A stretch of 5,000 bases of DNA, from NCBI GenBank assembly GCA_012516755.1, contig JAAYWE010000104.1:1-5000 (forward strand), read 5' to 3'. Source of the DNA: Treponema sp. (GTDB lineage: Bacteria; Spirochaetota; Spirochaetia; Treponematales; Rectinemataceae). The notes under the pieces were generated by a model. It ran no database searches and was not told the origin of the DNA. It worked only from the letters and a program-made list of their open reading frames with translations. This document shows, piece by piece, positions 1 through 5,000 of this stretch (positions within the stretch are counted from its first letter, which is position 1; each line of letters starts with the position of its first letter). Made by a program: the position numbers and the translations under genes.

Positions 1-841
1 CTGCTTCAAGAATTCTATAATATTTATTCTTTATATTATAATATATTATCATATCACCAAAGCTCATTATTGCGTGTGAATTGTCCCGGGCTATTGCTAT
101 GGTTGCCTGGAAAGTCGTATTTACCATCAACGAAGACTCGGATACCTTTGCAAAGGAATTGTCTGTAAACCTGTAGGTTTCAATTTTCTTGGGTGAGATA
201 CCTCTTACGATAATGAGATAGTTGCTGTCCGCAGATAGGGCTAGACCATAGATTGTCTGAAATTCTTGAAGACTATTTTGCATTGAAAGGATAGCCCATC
301 CATTTGGATCGAATACGCTGATCGATCCGTCAAGTGTTCCAACGGCGAGGAACAGAGAAGATGCATCGATCGCCGTTATCGGCGTCGGAAATTCCTTCTC
401 CCACCTAATCAATCCTGTCTTGTCCATTACCGCTATGCCCATCTGATCGGCTCGAAGCAATACTCTCCATGAGGCCTTAAACCATGGATAAGCATATGCT
501 TGAAATTGCTGCCCACCACCATTCAGGTCATATAATTTCAAATCGGTAGCAAGCCGATCATATGTGATCCAACCGAGTCTATCTATTGCTGCTCTTCCCT
601 TGAAAGGATGGACATAGAGCAGCTCTTCTAATGGATCGGCATAACCTAAGAAGGATTCTGCAATAAAGGGCACGATCTGATCGCTTCTTGCTTTAGGAAT
701 TCTTGACACATCCAGAGCCTCAGCAAATGTCAAAAAAACGCTTGATGTGATCTCTCTCTCCGGCAAAGTGCTTCTTATTGAAAAGAGCGTAAAGATAATC
801 GCAGCTATACCAATAATAAGGCCATAAAATCGCCTTCTCAT
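1..841 (-). CDS. Partial membrane-anchored beta-propeller-like protein, C-terminus outside window
   Basis: The minus strand is open without a stop from ATG at 841 to the left edge, giving 280 residues of an unfinished protein. An in-frame TAA at 848-850 lies two codons upstream of the ATG, so this is the first possible ATG; the Shine-Dalgarno signal before it is poor. The N-terminus is basic (MRRRF) followed by a hydrophobic stretch at about residues 6-20 (YGLIIGIAAIIFTLF) with no lipobox cysteine, so it looks like a signal anchor or uncleaved signal peptide, with the rest outside the cytoplasm. Residues about 130-280 have beta-propeller-like repeats: a short strand ending in D-x-x-G, then W, then a strand such as FLAVGTLDGSISVFDPNG (residues 164-181), then ALSADSNYLIIV (residues 201-212). 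This pattern is typical of WD40 or PQQ-like blades. I do not recognise a specific family, and the function is unknown; a scaffold or envelope role is only a guess. The last 50 bases before the edge are very AT-rich. It is transcribed divergently from cdd. Confidence 0.8.
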   Translation of the reverse strand, partial: MRRRFYGLIIGIAAIIFTLFSIRSTLPEREITSSVFLTFAEALDVSRIPKARSDQIVPFIAESFLGYADPLEELLYVHPFKGRAAIDRLGWITYDRLATDLKLYDLNGGGQQFQAYAYPWFKASWRVLLRADQMGIAVMDKTGLIRWEKEFPTPITAIDASSLFLAVGTLDGSISVFDPNGWAILSMQNSLQEFQTIYGLALSADSNYLIIVRGISPKKIETYRFTDNSFAKVSESSLMVNTTFQATIAIARDNSHAIMSFGDMIIYYNIKNKYYRILEA

Positions 842-944
842 TGTATTTTATGGTGCATGACTGAAGTCTTTGAGTCAATACCGCATGGCGCATTTCAATT
901 CTGTTCATTTTCGGATATATTATTGGAAAAGGATCTTAACTGAC
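842..944. promoter_or_regulatory. Divergent intergenic region with weak promoter candidates
   Basis: This 103-base gap separates the divergent propeller-like gene and cdd, so it should contain both promoters. On the plus strand, TATATT at 916-921 is a possible -10 box, with a poor -35 (TTTCAA, 893-898) 17 bases upstream; the implied start site would fall almost on the cdd ribosome site, which weakens the call. On the minus strand, TTGACT at 873-878 is a good -35 match, but the nearest -10-like bases (CATAAAAT, 847-854) are about 20 bases away, longer than ideal. A short inverted repeat, TGACT at 858-862 and AGTCA at 873-877, overlaps that -35 and could be an operator half-site pair, or chance. 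Confidence 0.3.
927..933 (+). promoter_or_regulatory. Ribosome binding site of cdd (decides the start)
   Basis: AAAAGGA lies 11 bases before the ATG at 945. The spacing is slightly long, but this is the only purine-rich site near, and it supports ATG 945 over the in-frame TTG at 870, whose extra 25 residues do not look like the family N-terminus. Confidence 0.6.
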
Positions 945-1355
945 ATGACAACGGAATATACTTATCTATTCAAGCATGCTCTCAAAGCCTGTGAACAGAG
1001 TTATGCCCCTTATTCTAAGTTTAGGGTTGGTGCGGCATTGCTCTGCGACGATGATAGCATCATTACCGGCGTCAATGTTGAAAACCGCAGCTATGGATTG
1101 ACAATTTGCGCCGAGCGCAATGCGATCGCCGCGGCTATCGCTTCTGGCAAGAAGCGATTTAAAGCACTAGTCATAGCAACGCCGGATGCAGATTACCCTG
1201 TCAGCCCTTGTGGAGCGTGCCGACAGGTGATATCAGAGTTCATGCACTCCTCAGCTCCGGTAATCTTCGGCAACAGCGAAGATTCATATATAAGTTCGAC
1301 TGTCGGTGAGCTTTTGCCTCATGATGCTCTTCATGAGCTTGCCTGTCGAGGCTAG
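945..1355 (+). CDS. cdd: Cytidine deaminase (homotetrameric class)
   Basis: The 136-residue protein is predicted to deaminate cytidine and deoxycytidine to uridine and deoxyuridine in the cytoplasm, as part of pyrimidine salvage. The length fits the short homotetrameric bacterial class (about 130 residues). The family motifs are all present: SKFRVGAA (residues 24-31), the substrate-binding NVENRSYG (residues 44-51), the zinc and proton-shuttle motif CAERNA (C55, E57) and PCGACRQ (C89, C92). The three cysteines should bind one zinc, and E57 is the catalytic glutamate. The C-terminal LLPHDAL (residues 123-129) matches the usual LLPxxF-type tail motif only loosely. The start at 945 was chosen because MTTEYTYLFKHALKACEQSY begins just where relatives begin and an AAAAGGA site precedes it. 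The gene stands alone, divergent from the propeller-like gene and convergent with recN. Assignment to cytidine deaminase rather than a blasticidin-S-deaminase-like relative rests on the overall motif pattern. Confidence 0.95.
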   Translation: MTTEYTYLFKHALKACEQSYAPYSKFRVGAALLCDDDSIITGVNVENRSYGLTICAERNAIAAAIASGKKRFKALVIATPDADYPVSPCGACRQVISEFMHSSAPVIFGNSEDSYISSTVGELLPHDALHELACRG

Positions 1356-1360
1356 GAATT

Positions 1361-1414
1361 GAGAAGTTCCTGAAACCTATAATCTATGGAAATAGGCTCG
1401 CATGTTCTCTTTTT
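1361..1414 (+). terminator. Possible weak terminator of cdd
   Basis: The convergent gap between cdd and recN has nested short inverted repeats: GAGAA (1361-1365) with TTCTC (1405-1409), enclosing CCTAT (1376-1380) with ATAGG (1392-1396). The outer arm is followed by five T residues (1410-1414), as in an intrinsic terminator for the plus strand. The stems are only 5 base pairs and GC-poor, so the structure would be weak. Read on the minus strand, the inner hairpin can reach 7 pairs with one G-U, but no T-run follows it, so I see no clear recN terminator. Confidence 0.2.
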
Positions 1415-1421
1415 AAACTAT

Positions 1422-3119
1422 TCAATTATGTGAAATGGCTTTTCTCAAAAGTTCAGCAGCATGAATTCTGGAGGCTTCGCTTTCTGAAAATCCGGATAGC
1501 ATCCGTGCAATCTCGGTTTCCCGGTCTTCTCCAGAAAGAAAGCGTATGGAGGCACCTGTTCTGCCTTTTGATACAAATTTATCGACTTTGCCTTGGTGAT
1601 CAGCTCGCACCGCGATGGTCGCAAGATGTGTAACGCATAGAACCTGGCGATATTGGCTCAATTGCCTCAGGTATTCGCCAACGGCAACACCAACTTGGCC
1701 TCCTATACCTGAATCGATTTCATCGAACACTAGGGTCTCTACTTCATCATGAGAAGCTAATACAGCCTTGATTGCAAGAGCGAATCTCGACAACTCTCCT
1801 CCTGAAGCGATTCTAGACAAGGGAAGTTCCGGTTCTCCAGGGTTTGGAGCAATGAAGAATTCCGCTTCATCTATGCCGCGAAGCGTTGCCCTATTTCCTC
1901 CTCTCTCGTCCACAATTCTCTTCAGACGAAGGTTTACCTGCGCTTCTGGCATTCCTAGATCTTTAACTATCTCTCTTATCGAAGATGACATTGAAACCGC
2001 TGCCATCATTCGCTTTTCAGACAGCTGATACGCTCTATTCAACACTTCTTTCTCGAGCGATTTTTCTTTCTTTTCCAGTTCTTCAGCATTCTCCTCAGCA
2101 TGTTCAAGCGCTTCGAGTCGTATCTTTGCCCTGTCGTATGTCTGCAAAACATCATCAAGCTTTGGCCCATATTTGTGCTTTAAGCGTTGAAAATCGGATA
2201 GTCTCCTTTCGATTTTTTCCAGACGATCGGGATCAAATCGAAGGCCAGCCTTGTACTTATTCAAAGATTCTGATATGTCTTCCAGCTCATAGTAGGCTGC
2301 AGAAAGCCTTTCAGAGAAAGATCCTAACCGAATGTCGACTGAGCGCGCAGTTTCGATACTTGCTCGAATCCTTTTTAGGGTATGGAGCACATCGCCACCT
2401 TCCCCGCTATCCAAAAGCACTGATGCCTCAGATACTGCTCCAAATAGCTTCTCGTGCTCGGAGAGTACCTTTTCCTCAGTCAAAAGCTCATTGTCTTCAT
2501 TGGGTTTGGGCTTTATCGATGCAATGTCTCTAATTACAAAATCGAGATAATCAGCTTCTTGCGAGCGCTTTGCTTTTTGTTCCAGTACTTCCTGCAGTTG
2601 ACGAGTCGCTTCTCTCCATTCCGAATACAGCACTTGATACGATTGCAATTCATCCTCTAGGTTAGCATATGCATCCAACATGTCCAGATGAGTAGACGAA
2701 TCAATAAGTCTTTGATGTTCATGCTGACCATGTATATCTACAAGGTACTGAGTGAATTCCAGGAGCTCATTCCTGGAAACCTGTCGATCTTGAATCCATG
2801 CCAGTGTTCTGCCATTCTGTTTGAGAATTCGACGCAGCAAAATTCCTTCATTGATCTGCCATTCGATGCCTTTTTCTCTAAGCCAGAGCCCGACCTGAGC
2901 ATTGCTCGAAGCAGAGAAAAGCCCTGATACGGAGCATTCTGTGGCTCCTTCGCGGATTATTGAATTGTCGACTCGTGCGCCAAGCAAAAATCCTAGAGCA
3001 TCGACGATCAATGATTTGCCTGTTCCGGTTTCTCCTGAGAACACCGTCATTCCGGCAGATAAATCTATATCTATGCTCTCAATAATGGCGAAATTACGCA
3101 CCGAAAGCTGCTCAAGCAT
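1422..3119 (-). CDS. recN: DNA repair protein RecN (SMC-like ATPase)
   Basis: RecN is a cytoplasmic SMC-like ATPase that acts early in double-strand-break repair by homologous recombination, holding or bridging broken DNA. The 565 residues match the usual family length. The N-terminus MLEQLSVRNFAIIESIDIDL is typical of RecN. Walker A is GETGTGKS (residues 29-36). The RecN-characteristic DIHGQHEHQRL follows at 128-138. A charged, Glu/Lys-rich, probably coiled-coil region spans roughly 150-380. The C-terminal ATPase half has the ABC signature LSRIASGGELSR (434-445), Walker B TLVFDEID (462-469, with E467 as the likely catalytic base), GIGG (471-474), the switch histidine in THLA (497-500), and the conserved EIARMLSG (535-542). 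All the residues needed for an active ATPase are present. The ATG at 3119 overlaps the end of nadK by 8 bases and has a GGGAGA site 5 bases upstream, so it is probably translationally coupled to nadK and last in the operon. I saw no SOS operator directly before it; regulation, if any, would act at the operon promoter outside the window. Confidence 0.97.
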   Translation of the reverse strand: MLEQLSVRNFAIIESIDIDLSAGMTVFSGETGTGKSLIVDALGFLLGARVDNSIIREGATECSVSGLFSASSNAQVGLWLREKGIEWQINEGILLRRILKQNGRTLAWIQDRQVSRNELLEFTQYLVDIHGQHEHQRLIDSSTHLDMLDAYANLEDELQSYQVLYSEWREATRQLQEVLEQKAKRSQEADYLDFVIRDIASIKPKPNEDNELLTEEKVLSEHEKLFGAVSEASVLLDSGEGGDVLHTLKRIRASIETARSVDIRLGSFSERLSAAYYELEDISESLNKYKAGLRFDPDRLEKIERRLSDFQRLKHKYGPKLDDVLQTYDRAKIRLEALEHAEENAEELEKKEKSLEKEVLNRAYQLSEKRMMAAVSMSSSIREIVKDLGMPEAQVNLRLKRIVDERGGNRATLRGIDEAEFFIAPNPGEPELPLSRIASGGELSRFALAIKAVLASHDEVETLVFDEIDSGIGGQVGVAVGEYLRQLSQYRQVLCVTHLATIAVRADHQGKVDKFVSKGRTGASIRFLSGEDRETEIARMLSGFSESEASRIHAAELLRKAISHN

Positions 3120-3966
3120 CGTTGTCTCCCGACCAACCCAGTTTTGTCCTTAGGGCAGAGAAAAAGGCATTGCCTGAAGGAACAATTAAGAATGCATTCT
3201 TCTCATATTTTCGAATCCGGATCACATCGCCCTTCTCGAGATTTGCCACTATATGACCATCCGAGATCAGAAGAGCTCCTGCTTTCTTGGTCTCATCGAT
3301 TTCAATATCTATGCAATTAGAAGCGGGTATAACTAAAGGCCTGGATGCCAACGTAAATGGGCAGATTGGGTTTATTATAAGGGCACTGATCTCCGGATGT
3401 AAGGCTGGCCCGCCCGCTGCCAAATTATAGGCAGTGGACCCGGTAGGTGTGGAGACGATGAGACCATCGGCTCTGTAATAACCAAAGCATTCTCTATTTA
3501 TTGACAGACACATGCGTATCATTCTAGCGCCACTCTCAGAGGATACGACTATATCATTGAGCGCGATTCCTTTGTGCAAAATCTTCTTTCCTCTGTACGC
3601 ATAAGATTGCAGCATCAAGCGCCTTGATGGATCTAGAGCTCCTTTCTGCCAATGTTCGAAAGTAACAGCCCAGGTTTCCATCCTGTTAGCGGCTATAAAT
3701 CCTAAAGTTCCTAAGTTTATTGGAAGTATGGGTATGCCACGAGGACCGGCAAATCTAGCAGCATATAGAAGAGTGCCATCGCCACCAAGACTAACGATAA
3801 GGCTATAGCGATCAAAATCAGGGTATTCCGATATTGAGCCTCGAAATGCCAGGATTTCTGTATGCCAGCCATTCTGTTCCAGCTCAGCTTGCACAATTTG
3901 TGCTGCATGACCTGCATCATCTTTGTTCAAATTTGCGAAAATTAGTGTAGATTTGCTCTCCGACAT
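3112..3966 (-). CDS. nadK: NAD kinase
   Basis: NAD kinase phosphorylates NAD+ to NADP+ using ATP or polyphosphate, and is the only known route to NADP in most bacteria. The 284-residue protein fits the bacterial family. The hallmark motif GGDGT is at residues 61-65 (D63 is the likely catalytic aspartate), followed by PINLGTLGF (82-90). LNDIV at 136-140 stands where most members have LNE, so the NAD-binding Glu is replaced by Asp, a conservative change. The second family motif, DGLIVSTPTGSTAYN (168-182), runs on into AAGGPALHP (183-191), and the late SDGH (235-238) is present. The N-terminal half should form the Rossmann-like domain and the C-terminal half the beta-sandwich domain. The start at ATG 3966 has an ideal AGGAGA site 5 bases upstream that overlaps the stop of the preceding gene. 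The gene overlaps recN by 8 bases, so the three minus-strand genes look like one operon. Confidence 0.96.
   Translation of the reverse strand: MSESKSTLIFANLNKDDAGHAAQIVQAELEQNGWHTEILAFRGSISEYPDFDRYSLIVSLGGDGTLLYAARFAGPRGIPILPINLGTLGFIAANRMETWAVTFEHWQKGALDPSRRLMLQSYAYRGKKILHKGIALNDIVVSSESGARMIRMCLSINRECFGYYRADGLIVSTPTGSTAYNLAAGGPALHPEISALIINPICPFTLASRPLVIPASNCIDIEIDETKKAGALLISDGHIVANLEKGDVIRIRKYEKNAFLIVPSGNAFFSALRTKLGWSGDNDA
3125..3130 (-). promoter_or_regulatory. Ribosome binding site of recN inside nadK
   Basis: On the minus strand GGGAGA lies 5 bases before the recN ATG, within the last codons of nadK. With the ATGCTTGA overlap, in which the recN start ATG and the nadK stop TGA share 8 bases, it suggests re-initiation by ribosomes finishing nadK. 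Confidence 0.55.
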
Positions 3967-3971
3967 AAGAA

Positions 3972-3977
3972 TCTCCT
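3972..3977 (-). promoter_or_regulatory. Strong ribosome binding site of nadK
   Basis: Minus-strand AGGAGA sits 5 bases before the nadK ATG and overlaps the TAG stop codon (3976-3978) of the DegT-like gene. It confirms the nadK start and ties the two genes together translationally. Confidence 0.8.
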
Positions 3978-5000
3978 ATGGTAGTGTGGCAATTACCTTG
4001 CCTATCTGTTCTACTTGCTGGTTTGTGAGTTTATGATGCATAGGAAATAAAATACAGCGCAATGCTACCGACCGTGCGATTGGGAATACCGCTTCTTGTT
4101 CGGGCTCGCTCTCATATAATCTCTGGGATATGCAAGAAGCAAATGCATGCTTGCTTTCTACACCATGCTTCATCGCATAGTCTATAATCTCTTTAACGCT
4201 TGTTTCAGGAAATATCGGAAAGGCATATAAGGGACAGGACTCAGAGTCCTCTTGCTGCAAATATGAATGCCGAGTCCGCAAAAGTTGCCCTATCAATCTC
4301 CGGTAGATTGTCTTTCTTCGCTCTATCATCTTAGGATAGCTTTTCATCTGAGATATGCCAAGTGCCGCATTATAGTCGGTCATCTTTAGCTCTCTTGGCA
4401 TAGATTCATCCAGCAATCGAAGTATTTGAGCGTCTCTCTTGCCGCTCGCACAAAGAAGAGCCCCTCCTCCAGTTGCAATTGCAGAATCTGACTCTAGACT
4501 CCAGATCAGAAAGTGCCCATATAGATGTTTTTCATCTGACACTTTGATCATACCCAAAGTCTGCGAAATGTCCTCTATAATAGGTATATCGATTCTTTCT
4601 AACAGAGCTTCAGAAGGGGACTTTCCAAGAGCATCGAACAGAATAATCGCCGATGGGTTGGCCAGGGAAATGCTTTCCGGTTTTGGATGAAATGTTTCTT
4701 GATCGATATCCAGAATTACCGGTGTGAATCCACTGTCCTCTAAGGCATCCTTTTGCCATGCTGGTGCAAGCGCGGAAATAGCTATCTTTGCACCTCTTTC
4801 CAGACCAAAAACTTGAAGTGCCTTTTGGAGAGCGTTATAAGGGCTTCTCATTGATATCACATATTCAAGATTAAACTGCTCTTTTACGGCATTTTCAAAG
4901 CGCCTGTTAAATACATCTTCGCTTACAGCATCCTCCACCATTCTGCTAAGAACGAGATCCATGTCTCTACGGGTAATATAAGGAGAAAAAACGGATATCA
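3976..5000 (-). CDS. DegT/DnrJ/EryC1-family protein lacking the PLP lysine, N-terminus outside window
   Basis: The frame has a Met at 4962 but stays open to the right edge. The 12 codons before it read ISVFSPYITRRD, which matches the usual DegT-family N-terminus (xxPFxxPYIxxxExxxV), so the true start lies beyond the window. Residues below are numbered from that Met. Family landmarks are: RSPYNALQKAL (39-49, where relatives have SGTxAL), PVILDID (81-87), AIILFDALGKSP (105-116, normally a VHLYG-type loop), the cofactor-associated IIEDISQTLG (128-137), ATGGGALL (163-170, normally TGEGGAV), MTDYNAALGISQM (194-206) and a C-terminal LFPMHHKLTNQQVEQI (305-320). Members usually make amino sugars or other glycan precursors with PLP bound to a lysine. 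In the stretch IWSLESDSAIATGGGA (153-168), the catalytic lysine position, nine residues before the alanine, is D159 (codon 4486-4488), with no lysine between 146 and 174. The fold is therefore probably kept but ordinary transaminase chemistry lost; it may be a pseudoenzyme, a PLP- or PMP-using dehydratase-like variant, or a structural or regulatory protein. It is the first visible gene of the nadK-recN operon. Confidence 0.85.
   Translation of the reverse strand, partial: ISVFSPYITRRDMDLVLSRMVEDAVSEDVFNRRFENAVKEQFNLEYVISMRSPYNALQKALQVFGLERGAKIAISALAPAWQKDALEDSGFTPVILDIDQETFHPKPESISLANPSAIILFDALGKSPSEALLERIDIPIIEDISQTLGMIKVSDEKHLYGHFLIWSLESDSAIATGGGALLCASGKRDAQILRLLDESMPRELKMTDYNAALGISQMKSYPKMIERRKTIYRRLIGQLLRTRHSYLQQEDSESCPLYAFPIFPETSVKEIIDYAMKHGVESKHAFASCISQRLYESEPEQEAVFPIARSVALRCILFPMHHKLTNQQVEQIGKVIATLP

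Noticed and set aside
4..271. 11-base perfect inverted repeat (CTTCAAGAATT at 4-14, AATTCTTGAAG at 261-271)
   Set aside because: Both copies lie in one coding frame, do not extend, and have no associated mobile-element features; chance is a sufficient explanation.
720..908. 62-codon minus-strand frame overlapping the start of the propeller-like gene
   Set aside because: It is in a different frame from the 280-codon open frame, has no family resemblance, and ends inside that gene.
870..944. N-terminal extension of cytidine deaminase from TTG at 870
   Set aside because: The extra 25 residues resemble nothing in the family, the region is needed for promoters, and ATG 945 has a ribosome site and the correct N-terminus.
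1985..2533. 182-codon plus-strand frame opposite recN
   Set aside because: It lies wholly antisense to a clearly conserved recN and shows no recognisable protein features; the same applies to the other plus-strand frames within recN, nadK and the DegT-like gene.
1..5000. A new defence, mobile or biosynthetic system
   Set aside because: Every gene but the propeller-like one belongs to a known family, the operon consists of housekeeping genes, and there are no repeats, transposases, phage genes or strong composition breaks apart from the small AT-rich patch.

Overview
This is an ordinary-looking stretch of bacterial chromosome with moderate GC. It holds five protein genes and almost no spare DNA; the largest gap is about 100 bases. 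I see no RNA gene, insertion sequence, CRISPR array, phage gene or origin. The organism cannot be named from the sequence alone. The standard stop codons, Shine-Dalgarno sites (AGGAGA, GGGAGA, AAAAGGA) and bacterial gene families say Bacteria. From memory, a nadK-recN pair near a beta-propeller-like protein recalls spirochaetes such as Treponema, but this is a weak inference that needs a search.

Layout from left to right: (1) The minus-strand reading frame 1..841 is open to the left edge. It encodes a membrane-anchored or exported protein whose sequence resembles a WD40/PQQ beta-propeller; its C-terminus is outside the window. (2) A divergent intergenic region, 842..944, precedes (3) cdd, a plus-strand cytidine deaminase at 945..1355. 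(4) A short convergent gap, 1356..1421, separates cdd from (5) a compact minus-strand operon transcribed from the right: a DegT/DnrJ/EryC1-family protein (3976..5000, 5' end outside the window), NAD kinase nadK (3112..3966) and the DNA-repair ATPase recN (1422..3119).

The three operon genes are tightly packed. The nadK Shine-Dalgarno site overlaps the stop codon of the DegT-like gene, and nadK and recN overlap by 8 bases. They are probably co-transcribed and partly co-translated. nadK makes NADP+, recN acts in double-strand-break repair, and cdd salvages pyrimidines; nothing visible makes them one pathway.

The most interesting point is that the DegT-like protein keeps the family fold signatures but has Asp where the PLP-binding lysine should be. 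It is therefore likely not an ordinary aminotransferase. Two genes are also easily missed or mis-started because they run off the window edges. I found no convincing evidence of a previously undescribed multi-gene system.
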